From: Chamaecyparis obtusa
Lineage: Eukaryota; Streptophyta; Pinopsida; Cupressales; Cupressaceae
NCBI GenBank assembly: GCA_027943335.1
Contig: BSBK01002925.1
Coordinates: 310,001-374,000, forward strand
DNA length: 64,000 bases
Reading direction: 5' to 3'
In this document: one piece after another, positions 1 to 12,330 of the stretch
Position numbering within the stretch: position 1 is the first letter of the stretch
How the letters are laid out: the number at the start of each line of letters is the position of its first letter
Notes under the pieces: model-generated
What the model was told of the DNA's origin: nothing
Database searches by the model: none
The model's input: the letters and a program-made list of their open reading frames with translations, nothing else
Made by a program: the position numbers and the translations under genes

Positions 1-2
1 AA

Positions 3-667
3 ATCACAAGATGGGATCAGATGGTGGATGAATTGAAGTGATAGTTCATTCTTGTTGATTATGAGCTTGACCTACTAAAGAAAATACAAAGTTTGGAGCA
101 AGCAGAAAGATCTATTCAGGAGTATACAAGTTCTATCGACTCCTCATCAGAACAGGCCATGCAGAAGCTGATAAGGAGAAAGTTTCCCAATACCTTAATG
201 GGTTAAGGCCAAGCATTCAAGAGGAGTTGAATCTGGTTCGAATGAATAGTATTAAGGAGGCATACTAGTTTGCCCTAAAAGTAGAGGAAAAGCTGAACAA
301 GAAGTTTGAGAGTAGACAAAATGGAAGAGGTCATGGTGGAAGATCTGGTGGATGGTCATATGGTGGCCAAAATGAAGATCCCAAAAAGAAGGATGAGGCC
401 AGTAGTAGTCAGAATCAGAGAGGAAATAATTCCAATCATTTCTAGGATCAGAGTGATAGGGATCAGAGAGGAAGAGGAAGAGGAAAAGGATCTGGAAGAG
501 GAGGCTTTCGTGGAACATGTTTTCACTGTGGAGAAGAAGGTCATAGGGCATTTGAATGTCCTCAGCACCAAGGTAGAATAGACAAGAAAAATGAAGGCCA
601 GGCTAGAGTTGCACATGTAGATGAAGATGCTAGATCATCAAATTTTGAAGATGCTGAAAGAGGAGAA
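3..667 (+). pseudogene. gag: Element A gag (3' part) with CCHC zinc knuckle
   Basis: This is the end of a retrotransposon Gag, the structural protein that packages element RNA into cytoplasmic particles. Frame 3 reads a typical gypsy gag segment up to about 125, then the frame moves to frame 2 (start of the in-frame run at 131), so there is one frameshift. Stops are seen in frame 3 near 48 and in frame 2 at 266-268 and about 443. A basic Gly/Arg-rich stretch precedes a perfect zinc knuckle at 518-559 (C-X2-C-X4-H-X4-C, read as CFHC...GH...C). The knuckle binds nucleic acid in this family. The open frame at 306-581 in another phase is only a shadow. Confidence 0.8.
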
Positions 668-1362
668 ATGCTAATTAATAGAAGAGTCTTGCTGAGTGGT
701 GAGAATGAATCTAAACAAAGGAGGAGCCTGTTTCACACTAGATGCAAGTGTGAGGGTAAATGCTGTGATGTGATTATCGATAATGGAAGCACTGAAAATT
801 TGGTGTCAGAAGAGATGGTGACAAAGTTGAAGCTCAAGAGACAAAAAAACCCACATCCATATCGGATTGCCTGGGTGCAGGATGACCACAAGGTCATGGT
901 CAGTGAACAGTGCCCGATAAAGTTCAAGATCGGCGGGTACCAAGATGAGGTACTATGTGATATAATATCTATGGATGCATGTCTTATTGTTGGGTAGACT
1001 GTGGTAGTTTGATAGATGTGCTGTACATGATGGTCATTCAAATACCTATTCCCTAACAAAAGATGGAGTGTGACATAAGCTAAAGCCATTGAAGGAGACT
1101 AAAGAAAAGGTATGTGGTAATGCAAGAATAACTTTTGTTGATGGAAGAAAATTCCTAGATGGTATGAGGCATGAGCATGTGTGTTTTTCTTTAATTCTAA
1201 AAGCTAGTAAAGAAGAAGTAGAGGATGTACTTGTAGAGGTTACAAATTTATTGAATGAGTTTCAGGATATTGTATCTAATAATGTACCTGATGGATTACC
1301 ACTGATAAGGAAGATCAGTCATCAGATGGATTTTATTCCAGGAGCCAGTTTGCCAAACAAGG
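668..1362 (+). pseudogene. Element A aspartic protease and linker to RT, cut by B1
   Basis: Frame 2 encodes a gypsy-type aspartic protease that would mature the Gag-Pol polyprotein. The active-site triad appears as D-N-G followed by S-T (II-DNGST-ENLVS) near 775-800, so the usual D-S/T-G is changed to D-N-G. A frameshift near 985 moves the reading to frame 3, which runs from 1089 into the N-terminal edge of reverse transcriptase. The frame stops exactly where the B1 LTR begins (1363) and continues at 16737. Further stops lie around 990-1080. It is a dead copy, but identity is clear from the protease motif and from its place before RT. Confidence 0.75.
1358..1362. other. Target site duplication of B1, left copy (caagg)
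   Basis: The five bases caagg directly precede the TG of the left LTR and recur at 16732-16736 directly after the CA of the right LTR. Removing B1 and one copy restores an uninterrupted reading frame of element A across the junction, which is strong evidence for the insertion point. Confidence 0.95.
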
Positions 1363-2815
1363 TGTAGACACCGAAAAATCCTTCAGAAAATAAATTATTT
1401 TTGTTTTCTAAAAATTTTTGATGACATCATCATTTATTAATTAATTATTTATTTAATTAATTTATTTATTTTTATGGCATTAAATCCCTCTCTCTTAATT
1501 AAAAATCTTTAATTAAGGAATCTAGCCTAAAAATGTCATTTGGACATTATCCCTAATTTATTAATTATTTAATTAATAAATTGACCAAAAAACTTCAAAA
1601 ATAAATTAATTTATTTTTAATTTATTTTTTATCCCAAACTTGGCCATTTTCCTTAAGACCACTAACCTCTTCCAAAATCTTCTAATCCCTTCTTAATTTC
1701 GATTAAAAGGCTAATCCCATCTTTTCTAACCCTAATCCCGAGGTTAAATATTTAATTAAGGTTAAATATTTAATTTGCATATTTATTGAAAATATTTTAA
1801 TAAATATTCCTAAAACTTAAGCTTTTGGAATGAATAACTTTTATTCCATGAAACTAAGGACAAATCTAGACTCTTCTAGAATCTTCTCAAATCCACCCTC
1901 TTCACCCATCCTAATCCTTTTCTTTGTCCTAATCTAATCCTAATCCTACCATTAAACCTTTGTGCAATCCTAACCAAGCTTAAAACTTTCCTAAACCAAA
2001 GCAAAGTCTTCCCTTCCAAATATCTCAACCACAAAGCATTTATTGCTTCCCCAAAGTCTTCAAAGCCTCTTAAAGCCCATTCATTGCTCTTACAAGCATT
2101 TATTTGAAGAGTTATGAGCTTGGAGCCCCCTTTGTTGACTCCTCTTTGCCCTTCCCTTCATCCACTCACCTTGTGACATGTGTCACCTCCTGATTAGCTA
2201 AGAACTAGCACAATCCATGTGCTTCCCTTTGAGTGAATCTTGGCCTCTCTTAAGGATTTCAATCCTGGCCATTCATTCCTCCTACCCCAAGCCTTAGAAA
2301 TCCTATAAATACCCTCACTTCCTAAGGCAAATCATCTCTCAACTTTCAAACTCAAATAGCAAAGTCATAATGCCATTTTCATTTTAGCATAAGCATAAGT
2401 TCATCATTTTAGATCATTTTCAAGTTTAAATCACATCTAAATTAGCTTAAATGGATTAACATAGATTCATTTCTTGTTTTAATCTTAGTTCATTCATTTA
2501 GCTTTGCATATTTGTGTGTTCTTGAGGCCTTTGAGGCAAAATAGGTTCCTCATACCTATTTTGTGTCATTTTGGGTCTTCTTGATCCTCAAATCATTCAT
2601 CTTGCATGCTCCAAGTGCTTGAGTTTGCACACCCACATCCCTCTATATCTAAGCATATCAAACGGTGCATGAGCGCATCTGTTTTAAGCTTAAACTGAGG
2701 TGGCTTTGATTTTAGTTTGTTTACCTTTAAATTTTGATTTGATAATATGCTATGACATTTGTTTGTCTTTGGCTTTCAAAACAGGTTTAGGTGCACTCAC
2801 AAATCCTAGTCTACA
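1363..2815 (+). repeat. B1 5' LTR
   Basis: Starts TGTAGACACC and ends GTCTACA. It matches 15279-16731 over the full 1453 bp with the same length. It contains a TATA-like box at 2304-2311, about 500 bp before the end, so U3 is long and A/T-rich. Confidence 0.95.
2304..2311 (+). promoter_or_regulatory. TATA box in B1 5' LTR
   Basis: TATAAATA in the context CCTATAAATACCC, conserved in the 3' LTR at 16220-16227. The position fits the U3/R boundary of an LTR promoter. Transcription start is not determined. Confidence 0.6.
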
Positions 2816-2818
2816 TTC

Positions 2819-2838
2819 TGGCACGCCCGGTGGGACTC
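2819..2838 (+). other. Likely primer-binding site of B1
   Basis: TGGCACGCCCGGTGGGACTC begins three bases after the 5' LTR, where the minus-strand primer tRNA should anneal. It opens with TGG (complement of the tRNA CCA end). Its last part resembles the tRNA-Lys-type site seen in B2 at 40165, but the middle differs, so I do not assign the tRNA. Confidence 0.6.
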
Positions 2839-2898
2839 AAACCACAATCATTTTGATGAAATTACACTTTATATGCTTTTTTTTTGCAGGAAATAAAG

Positions 2899-3290
2899 AA
2901 ATGTCGCCTTCATGAAAAGAAATGACGCCTACAGAAATTAAATGTCGCCTTCAAACAAAGAAATGTCGCCTTCAACAAAAGAAATGTCGCCTACAAGGAA
3001 TTCAGTCATGCCTTCATGCAATTAAATCACGCCTTTGAGGAAAGAAATGACGCCTGTGAACTCTATTTTCACGCTTGCATAACTGAGATTTTCCTGTTGT
3101 CGGCAACTTCTGTTACGTTCCAGAATTCTCTTTTGTCACCTTCTTTTAATTAAATCACGCCTGTAACAAAAGAAATCACACCTCTGGTTTTTTATCTATC
3201 GCCTTTTGAGGTACAGAATGTCACCTGTAGGAATTAAATGTCGCCTCTGCACTTTCCAGCGTCGCCTATAAGCTGGATAGTGTCGCTTTT
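2899..3290 (+). repeat. Array of short degenerate repeats (AAATGTCGCCT) in B1 leader
   Basis: About fifteen copies of an 11-bp motif close to AAATGTCGCCT (variants AAATGACGCCT, AAATCACGCCT, AATGTCACCT) recur every 15 to 30 bp in the untranslated leader just downstream of the primer site. Spacers are A-rich and variable, so this is not a simple tandem repeat. No coding function is visible. A role as RNA packaging or dimerisation signal is only a guess. Confidence 0.75.
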
Positions 3291-5442
3291 TGTTTTTTGC
3301 TTGGAACTGGTTTTTTTCATTTCTTTTATTACAACAAAGGTCAAACTCAATCTTGAATGAAACTTAAGGAAATGAACTTAGGTCCTAGAGTGTCATTGTC
3401 AATTTGAAAATCAAACCAAATCTCAAATGCACTAAAGGAACAAACAATTCTATTCCCTATCTCATTTCAAATTCCAAAGCAAGCAAACAAATTCAATCTT
3501 GAGTGATCTAAGGGACAAAACAAAGCTTTTTCAAAGTTCTTAAATCAACTCGCTAACCAAATCTTGAATGCACAAAAGGAAAGAACTTGCAAACCTTCAA
3601 TTTATTTACATTTTGGAGAAAAGAACAAATCAAAAGCTAATCACGAGTGTCTTCATTTCAAAGTTCAAACATCACTTAATCAAATTTGGGAAAATGAACA
3701 AAATCTGCTTGATGTGCATGTAGGAGTTTTCCAATTCTTGCATAAACCTTGTTAGAGTAAGCAACGTGGAACATTTGAACTTGGACAAGTTCACCTATTC
3801 TACTTTTAGCGAGGCCTGTCCAAGGAGAAGCGCTTCCTCCTCGGAGAACGACCTCAAACCGGTATCCCCCCCGGCCGGTATACAAATAAGTGAAGTCCAA
3901 AAGAATCACTTACATCTCCTAATTGCCGGGCGTTCGTGCCAAACACGTGTCTGGGGATGGTAAACATTCCTCTCCCCCAGCATAATTGGCAAGGCTCTTA
4001 AGTGAGTCATGGATGATCAGCATAACCGGGTATGGAGACACCACAGAACTATTAAAAACTTGATAAACTAGAAGCTACCCTATCTACATCCGAAAGTATC
4101 AAAATCCTTGTGCAAGGACCGATTCCAAGGGGTTTACTGGGTCACCTCAAGATTACTCACCATTTGTATTCCCTTCTGGGGGATACCAAGCTGTGGGCAA
4201 GCGATTTTGATACTCACCTTCCTTAGGTAGATCTGTTTGAAGTGCTTGATAGTCAAAGACTTCGTGAAAACACTTGTTGAAATATACACTTTCAAAGCTT
4301 TGTCAGAGTCAGTTGTCTTTGTTTGTATCCCGCAGGGTTACTTTGTCCCTTGCGGAGATTGCTTTGACTTTAACCTTTGCCATTGGAAACCTTTGCCTCA
4401 AAATCAGAAGCCCTTTTTTTTCCAAGTGATGCCCAGCAAGAACAAGCATCCTAAAGCAAAGTTTCCCAAATCCCAAGCCTATCAAGAGCGAAAAGTTATC
4501 ACGGAGAACACCAAGACTTATCAATCCATTGTCCAAGCAACCCAAGCAGAGGAGAAGTCCCAAACCAGACTTGAGAACATTGCCCATAATGCCCGCATCA
4601 AACAGTTTGCCTTCCGTTTCTGAGTTAACCATCACTTTGTCAACCTTGAGCCAGAAGATTAGCCAATCCTTGTTCATGTCTTGTTCCATCTTTAGATCTT
4701 GAAATCTTGTCTCAACAGCCTTGCATCTTAGTTTCATCCTAGTTTCACCTTTTGCATCAGCATCAAAACCTTAGTTGCATTTCAAAATATCATAAAGTTG
4801 CATTTGCATTCATCTTCCTACCAGCATTCTAGAATCATTCCTTGTCATCTACATTGTCCCTTTAGATAGAGCATTTGTCCCTTCACCCTTCAATACCTTT
4901 TCCACCAGCATCCCCCCATCAGCTTTCCATATCTTTCCAGTAGATCCATCATCTTTTGCTCCAAATCCAGAGATCCACCAACACTTAGTGTTCTACCTTT
5001 TGAGTTGTTCCTATCCTATATCCAAGATCAGAGACCATCATCCTCTTTTTGACACAACGTGTTGTCATAAAGAAATCAAACCTTGTCCTTGCATAGCCAT
5101 CATCTCGAGAAAGAGATTGGAGTGTATTGATAAGAAACTTGTTGACCAAAGATCATCAGTCTATCTTAGGTTGACCCCATCATATCTCTGATCCTCCATT
5201 TGGGAAAAATGGCAGCTTATTTGTTGACCTCTCAGTAATCTTTCACCAGCTTTCCACCAGCAACCTATCTTTCCTCCACCATCTTGATCCATATCCATTC
5301 CATCCAGCTTCCATCATCGCCAGCTTGATCCCTATCTTTGCATTTGCATCTTAGAAGTCATCATCTTTAGAAGTTCATCAACTTTGTATCCATCAACATC
5401 TTTTAGTCAAACATCTTGCATCCATTTAGCACTTGCATCTCC
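3291..5442 (+). other. B1 long untranslated leader
   Basis: Roughly 2.1 kb between the repeat array and gag. It has no protein domain I recognise. A 128-codon open frame at 4237-4623 has no recognisable motif and no counterpart seen in B2; I treat it as chance, although some Tat-lineage elements do carry an extra ORF before gag. The part around 3780-4220 is visibly richer in G and C than its surroundings. Confidence 0.6.
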
Positions 5443-8020
5443 ATGCCTGTTGAGACCAGATCTCAGAAAAGAAGAAGCATGAATCTTTATCCACCAACAA
5501 CCTCATCTGATCCCAAACTTTTTACCAATGCCATGATGACCTACAATCCCCAGATCCAAGCCAGTAACCCATGTGAAGATCCAAACATCCCTTCATCCCC
5601 CTTGGCAAACCAAGCATTTGTAAATCCTCCAGAAAGCCCACCAGCAACCAATGCCCTTGTACCACAACATCAGCAAAGCATGTTTGTTCACTACCTGCCA
5701 GAAAGTACCTCCATCCCACCATCTCTCTATCCACACATCCCCATCAAAACTATCCAAGTTCCAGCACAAGTGTATTCTCTGTTTGTCCAATCATTCCCCA
5801 ATCCTATCATGCAAACATCCCAAGAGCTTTCCACCACTCCCCTTTTCTTGCAAGGAAGCCTCACCAGTCCCGTAACACAAGCTACAGTACCATCCGCTCC
5901 ATCTCATACCCCTTTTGCTTCATCATCTGCTATGGCTGCCCAAGCTCAAATCCAACACTTAACCCAAACTCAGCTTCCACCTCTCACACAAGCTTTTACA
6001 CCAAAAGCTTCGCCACCATCCGCAAGTCAAGCAACGCCTTTCACCATCAAAGGAGCACCATCACCCTTCACCCCCCAAGCACCCATACCTTCTTCTTTGG
6101 GGTTAGCGCAATCGCTCCCCATTCCAACCTCATCTTTCTCTTGGGTGTTTCCTTCATTTTCCTCCTCACAAGCATCTGCTCAACCACAACCTCAACAAGC
6201 TCCTTTATCTCAACCATCATTCGTGTCCCAAGCTCCTGTTGCTCCTACCATTCCATCATCCGCTGCAGTGCACCCTAACACAAGCTCTCAGTGGGGCCTT
6301 ACACAAGAAGAAATGAAGGCATGGGGGATTCCATCTCAGTCCCCTACATCTATGGTTGTAAGTCAACAAACCACCTTCACCCAAGTAACACAGCAGCAAC
6401 TACCCCAAACACCGCCGGCTTCAACCTATTCATCCCAAATCTCAAATACCTTCCAGCAAGTTCCACCACCTCAACAGCCAACTTTCCCCAGCTATCTTAC
6501 CCCATCACCCTTTGCTTCTAGCTTTCCCACATCTGTTCCACCTTTAAGTAATGCAGGCATGCACCCAGCTTATATCGGTCAAACCCAAAGCCAACCTCAA
6601 CAACTACCACCATCATACCCGCAAGCAGCATCGTTCCAACAGCCTCCCCCACAGCAACCACATGTCCCCTTTCAGCAAACACCCATCATTCCTCCACAAC
6701 AGCAAGTCCCTTGCTATCAGCCCCAACAACAAATCCCTATCATCCCCCAGCAACAACAAGTTTTCACCCATCAGTTACAACAACAAGTTCCAAATGTCCA
6801 ATATCAGCAAGCAGTCCCACAATAACCACCAGTTCAACAACAGCAAGCAGCCCAACAACATCAAGAGGTTCCATATCATTTACCACAATATCCCCCTATG
6901 CCACACTAGCAATATCCCCAACAACCATTTCCCCAAAATCAGTTCCAACCTATTTATCCACAGCAAACGCCATATCTAGTTCCACAGCTTCCATCACAAG
7001 TAGAAGTCTCAGTTCCCTCGCCACTCAATGCTGAGTGGGAAGCAATGAAAAATGCCCTAAAGGAGCTACAAAGTAGAACAGAGAATAAAACGTACAAATT
7101 CGAAGAGGTGTGCTCATATCCCTTCGATCGGTCCATAGCAACTATCCCTTTCCCTAAGTATTTTGAGATGCCCAAGTTCGACAAGTATCGGGGGAAAGGA
7201 GATCCAGTAAATCATATCAAAGAGTTCTACATGGCGTGCCAAGAAGTGGCTTACAGTGATAACTATCTCCTGCACCTGTTTTCCAAGAGCTTGGGAGGAA
7301 CTGCTGTTGAGTGGTTTTACAAAATACCACATGGGACAATAAAAACCTTTGCTGAACTCTCTGAGAAGTTCATCACACACTATGCCCATAATGTGGAGAA
7401 TGAGTTGTCCTTGCTAGACCTATGCAACTCAAAATAGAAAGATGGAGAAAGCCTTGCAGAATACTTGCAAAGATGGCAGAATCTTACAACCAGGTTATCA
7501 TATCAGCCACTAGAGAAGCATCTAACAAAGATCTTCATTGATAACCTGCATCCAAAGCTATCCCATCACATGCGAATGAACTGTCTCCAGACATACCAAG
7601 ACATCAAGAGTAAAGGCATAGGCATCGAGAAAGCTCTCCTAGACGAAGGCACTATTCGTCACTTCAAGGATGATTCCAAGAACAAACCCAACAATGATAA
7701 ATCCCGTTACTGGAATCGTAACAAGAATGTTGTTACAGATGGAGCCACTGACACTAAGAATGTACAATTTGTTGTGGCTAGTCCTACACCAGCTCAAACA
7801 TACCAACTGCCACAAGCGCCCATCTATCAGCAACCCCCAGCTCCTGCATATCAAGCACCTATTTATCAGCAGCCTCCTCAAGCTCATCAACCACCTGTGC
7901 AACAGTATTAGCAGCAATACCAACAGCAATAGCTAGCACGTCAGGGCAATCCTATTAATGCAGTTAACATTGCCCCAAGGCAGAACAAACCCAACAATCA
8001 GAACAATCCAAAGAGGACTT
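5443..8020 (+). pseudogene. gag: B1 gag with long Pro/Gln-rich N-terminal region
   Basis: The start is chosen at ATG 5443 (MPVETRS), because B2 gag begins with a matching M-V-E-T-R at 42457. The first 530 or so residues are rich in Pro, Gln, Ser and Thr, with poly-Gln-like stretches near 6600-6830. The conserved gag core follows at about 7105-7660 (for example LHLFSKSLGG and EWFY). A variant zinc knuckle C-X2-H-X4-H-X4-C lies at 8152-8193, just beyond this block. In-frame stops are at 6823 (TAA), 6907 (TAG), 7435 (TAG), 7909 (TAG) and 7930 (TAG), all in one frame with no frameshift. Several sit in Gln-rich sequence, so CAA/CAG-to-stop changes explain them. Gag would assemble the particle. Confidence 0.85.
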
Positions 8021-8028
8021 TCACACCT

Positions 8029-9420
8029 TTGGGTGAGCCTCTGGATCAGATCTTTTATCGGCTAGCCAAGGCAAATATGATCACATATCCGCCCATCCCA
8101 CAGAAGGATGACAATGCACCAAAATCTGATTGGTATAAAGAAAATGAATACTGTGATTACCATCGTGTGAAGGGGCACACAACATTGAAGTGCATGCGGC
8201 TTAAGCACTACATCCAGGATCTCATCGATCGCAAGGAAATCCAGGTCGATGCACCAACTCAAGCTTCACCCAATGCCGGTTTGCAAATATATCAAAATGT
8301 GTTCCCTCAACACAATACCGGGAAGAATCAAGCCAATGCCAATCAGCCCCAAAATCATGGCAAAGGCAAGCAAGAAGATCACACAGCGGCCTACATCAAC
8401 TATGACAAGTATGTCGGATGCATAACTCAAGTTGAGCCCATCCAAGATGAGCCCACCATCAATACCATCCACGTCAGAGGGCCGGATCGACAATGTGCTG
8501 CAACTACCTACAGTGGTAGGATAACTATTGTCGGTGCTCCTCCGAGATCAGCTGCTCCTCCAAGGCCAACATCTACTGCATCCACAGCACAGTCTAACAC
8601 CAGGCCAGCATCAAATGCACACGCAACACAGCATAATGCACCAAGAGCACAATACAATATCATAGAGCATCTTGGGAACATGCCAGCCCAAATATCTATT
8701 TTGGATTTGCTCCGCACATCACCCATCCATCAGGAGATCCTGGACAAAGCTCTAAAAGAAGGCCATGTCCCCACGGACATTAACACAACTCAGTTTGAAA
8801 CTCTTGTGGGACACCTATCAGCAGCATGTGCCTTGTCCTTCAAAGAATCTTATATACCAGATGTCGCTCCTGACCATATTCTTCCTCTCCGCATTGCCAT
8901 CATGGTCAGAGATTTCGCCATCAAACGAGTTTTGGTGGATAATGGCTCAGCCCTCAACTTGTGCACATTAAAATTCATCAAGAAGATCGGGTTCACGGAG
9001 GCCGACATACAACATGAGCAAATCACTATCAAAGCATATGATAACTTGGAGCGTACCTCTGAAGGTACTATGACTTTGCCTATCCAGCTAGGCCCAGCAA
9101 TGCAAGATACTGTTTGCCACGTTGTTGATCTTGACCTACCGTTCAATATCCTCCTCGGTCATCTATGGATCCATTCCATTAAGGCTGTACCATCTACTTA
9201 CCATCAGTGCATCAAGTTTCCACATCAAGGCACTGAGGTTACCATCCACGCTGACCCTAACCCCTTCGCATACTACCTTGCGAAGGAAGCATCTTTCCCT
9301 CATTCTACTCATTGTCCTGGAACCGATATTGGTACTTCTATTGCTAGCTCATCCCGATCCCATCGCAATCCAGAGACCATCCTCTCTTCCACCTTATCAT
9401 CCATCAAGATCAACAACTAG
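8029..9420 (+). pseudogene. B1 zinc knuckle and aspartic protease
   Basis: Same frame as gag. The knuckle at 8152-8193 (C-D-Y-H ... G-H ... K-C) is followed by a low-complexity Ala/Thr/Pro segment, then a retropepsin-like protease from about 8650. The active-site region reads LVDNGSALNL (D-N-G-S at 8938-8949), so the standard D-S/T-G is altered as in element A. The C-terminal flap-side motif LPFNILLGHLW is recognisable near 9138. A TAG at 9418-9420 closes this segment, and the frame continues open beyond it, which fits CAG to TAG. The protease would cleave the polyprotein. Confidence 0.8.
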
Positions 9421-10430
9421 GGTTGTGGCAAATATAGCCTCAGTGATGCATTTGCTGTAGGAGCTCTTCCACGTGATCCACATACTCAAGGGCGCCCAAG
9501 TTGTCAAAACAAGCCTGTTGAAGAATATTATAAGCTGAAGCAAATTGGAAACATGACTTTTGAGTCTCATGGTACCATCAACAACAAAGAAATGGATCCA
9601 GATATTAACAAATGGTTATACAAAGATCCCCCATCATGTGACACACAACTTCTTGAGTACTTCAAAGAGAAATATCCAATCCCCTACAAGAATGTCACAG
9701 AATAATATAACTATCAAGGTGGTGGTCTAGGACCACAAGAGGATGGAAATTTGTTTCCTGTCATACCATCCCAGAATCCAGAACAGCAAGGACTTGGCTT
9801 TAATACCCCTCGCCTGCTCGAACAAGAGCCCAATACCACAACTGTGGACACTAACATGACCAACGTGAACTTTTCGAATAGCCAGGATGACCTCGTGGAA
9901 ATCGAAGACATCCCCGAAGAGAAAGGCATCCGATCCTACGATGATATCTTTGCCGACGACACCCTCCTGGGGACTTCTGTTCTCCAACAACTATCCATCA
10001 ACCTCATATATCTTCCCCTCACAAACCCCGACCTCATAGATTGGGACCAACCAAGCATCGCACACATCGATGAGTTCCAAAGTGCACAAGCACTCCTAGA
10101 ATTCATGGGGGCATCAGGTCCAGCAAGCAATCAAGATCCAACATCAACCTCTGTCTATCAGCTTCACCCAGAAGGATATTTTGGGGAAGAGGCAAGCTTT
10201 AGTTGCAAAAATGAAATAGCAAAAGAACATCATGAGTCTTTATGTGAAAACCCCCTTGGGGCACATTCTGATTCCAAAATAGTAAAAATAAAGGGCGTAT
10301 CTTCTAGTGAAAACCTAGCAATTCAGGCGCTAGAAGATGAAGCCTTGCCTCTTCCCCCTATCCAAGATTATAGACCAGAGCAGTCGCCGATCATCATAGA
10401 GGAGACCAAGCCAATCAACTTGGGAATAGA
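9421..10430 (+). pseudogene. B1 protease-RT linker with degenerate G-patch-like segment
   Basis: Continues in the gag-pol frame after the TAG at 9418, with one TAA at 9703-9705. Residues encoded at 9715-9804 are Gly-rich at both ends (GGGLGP ... GLGF), resembling the spacing of a G-patch. The better preserved equivalent is in B2 at 45411-45552. The rest (9850-10400) is acidic and has no motif I recognise. A G-patch is an RNA-binding or RNA-helicase-activating motif; here the B1 version is weak and the call rests on the match in position with B2. Confidence 0.5.
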
Positions 10431-11920
10431 AGAATGTCCAAGGATCACCTACATTGCAGTCAACCTAACAGAAGAAGAAGAAATCGCTCTCAGTGCCTTG
10501 TTCAAGGAATCCATCATCAACTTTGCATGGTCATACGCCCACATGCCTGGGCTTGATCCAAACCTTGTTGTTCATCATCTATCAGTAGATCCAAACGTCG
10601 AGCTAGTGAAGCAGAAGCTAAGGAAAATGCATCCTAAGGTAGCATTGCTTGTCAAAGTAGAGCTTGAGAAGCTCCTCCAAGCTAAGATTATCAGAGCTAT
10701 AGATTACTCAGATTGGATCTCCAACATGGTACCTGTCACAAAGCCTTCTGGCGACATCAGAATCTGTACTAATTTCAGAGACTTGAACAAGGCATGTCCT
10801 AAAGATGACTTCCCATTGCCAAACATAGACATGCTTGTAGACCTCACAGCGGGTCACGAAATGCTATCACTCATGGATGGCTTTTCCGGCTACAACCAAA
10901 TTCATATAGCGGAAGTAGATCAACATAAAATAGCATTCAAAACCCCATGGGGTACCTTCTGCTACAACATGATGCCATTTGGGCTAAAGAATGCAGGAGC
11001 AACATATCAGAGAGCAATGACAGCGATCTTCCATGACATGATCCACAAGATCCTTGAAGACTATGTAGATGATATCCTTGCAAAATCCAAAACAAGAGAT
11101 GAGCACCTCGACATCCTAGAGTGTGTATTTGATCATCTGAATCATTATGGCTTAAAGCTTAATCCTAAGAAATGTGTCTTTGGTGTTACATCTGGCAAGC
11201 TTCTAGGCTTCATCATCTCTAGACGAGGCATAGAGATTGATCCTAAAAAGGTAAAAGCAATAACAGAGATGCCTCCACCAAGAAATCTCAAACAGCTCAG
11301 AAGCCTACAGGGCAAGCTTCAATCAGTTCGGCGGTTCATCTCACAACTAGCAGATAAGTGTCAACCCTTCTCACATCTCTTATGCAAAGACACCAACTTC
11401 AAGTGGGATCCCATATGTCAAAGAAGCTTTGATAAGCTCAAGGAGTATCTAGCTAATGCTCCAATCCTAGTACCACCAGTTTCAGGATGCCCACTCATCC
11501 TTTACATCTCAATGACAGCTACAGCACTAGGGGCACTCCTAGCACAGCATGATGATGAAAACAGAGAATGAGCTATCTACTACATCAGTCGCACTCTTGT
11601 GGGCTATGAGCTTAACTATTCACCCATGGAGAAAGCATGCCTAGCAGTGGTCTTTTCCACTCAAAAACTTAGACATTACATGCTTAGCCACACAATCAAG
11701 CTCATATCAAAGGTGGACCCTCTTAAGTATCTGTTATCAAGGACAACCCTCACAGGCCGTATGGCAAAATGGGTCATGTTACTTAGTGAATTTGACATTC
11801 AGTATGTAGATCGCAAAGCAATCAAAGGGCAAGTCATTGCTGATCAACTAGCAGAAGCACCACTGATGGATGCCTATCCACTAATCATGGAATTCCCCGA
11901 TGAACATCTGTGCATGATTG
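10431..11920 (+). pseudogene. B1 reverse transcriptase and RT-linked RNase H
   Basis: Full gypsy RT with its blocks in order: KLRKMHPKVA entry, DWISNMVPV, DFPLPNID, LMDGFSGYNQI, the MMPFGLKNAGATYQR block, and the catalytic YVDD at 11062-11073, intact. The RT-linked RNase H follows (LILYISMTATALGALLAQ, then NYSPMEKACLAVV). One TGA at 11569-11571 lies in the RNase H where other elements often have Arg, consistent with CGA to TGA. RT copies element RNA into cDNA in the particle; RNase H removes the RNA strand. Confidence 0.92.
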
Positions 11921-12330
11921 AAGAGCAGCCCATGTGGAAACTATACTTTGATGGTTCCAACACATCCCATAGCTCTGGGGCAGGAATCCTATTCGTCACA
12001 CCTCAAGGTGACTATATTCCAAAATCATTCAAGTTGGGATTCCCTTGTACCAACAATATTGCAGAATATGAGGCACTCATCTTAGGTCTCAAAATAGCTA
12101 TCCAATGGAACATCACAGAACTACAAGTCTTTGGAGATTCACAGCTCATTATCAAGCAAGTCCTTGATGAGTATCAGACAAAGGATGACAAATTGCTACC
12201 CTACAAGCAACTGGTTGATAAACTGAAAGAGCATTTCCTACATCTACAATTCAATCAGATTCCAAGGCTTCAGAACAAAGCAGCAGATGCAATGGCAACC
12301 ATCGGATCCTTATTGAAAATACCACGAGAT
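11921..12330 (+). pseudogene. B1 second (archaeal-type) RNase H
   Basis: A separate RNase H domain lies between the RT-linked RNase H and integrase. Its four acidic residues are visible: D in LYFDGSN, E in IAEYEALI, D in FGDSQLI and D in KAADAMA. This duplicated RNase H is diagnostic of the Tat lineage. No stop occurs inside the domain. The equivalent in B2 (48120-48500) has lost the last Asp (KAVNAME). Confidence 0.85.

Noticed and set aside
306..581. 91-codon open frame
   Set aside because: It is an out-of-phase shadow of the A gag region; the zinc knuckle lies in another frame.
2899..3290. CRISPR-like array
   Set aside because: Repeats are short, degenerate and unevenly spaced, and they lie inside a plant retrotransposon leader.
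4237..4623. 128-codon open frame in the B1 leader
   Set aside because: No motif, no counterpart seen in B2, and it overlaps a minus-strand frame of similar length; kept only as a remark.
6551..7034. Overlapping Asn/Ser/Thr-rich open frames inside B1 gag
   Set aside because: They are alternate-phase readings of CAA/CCA-rich coding sequence.
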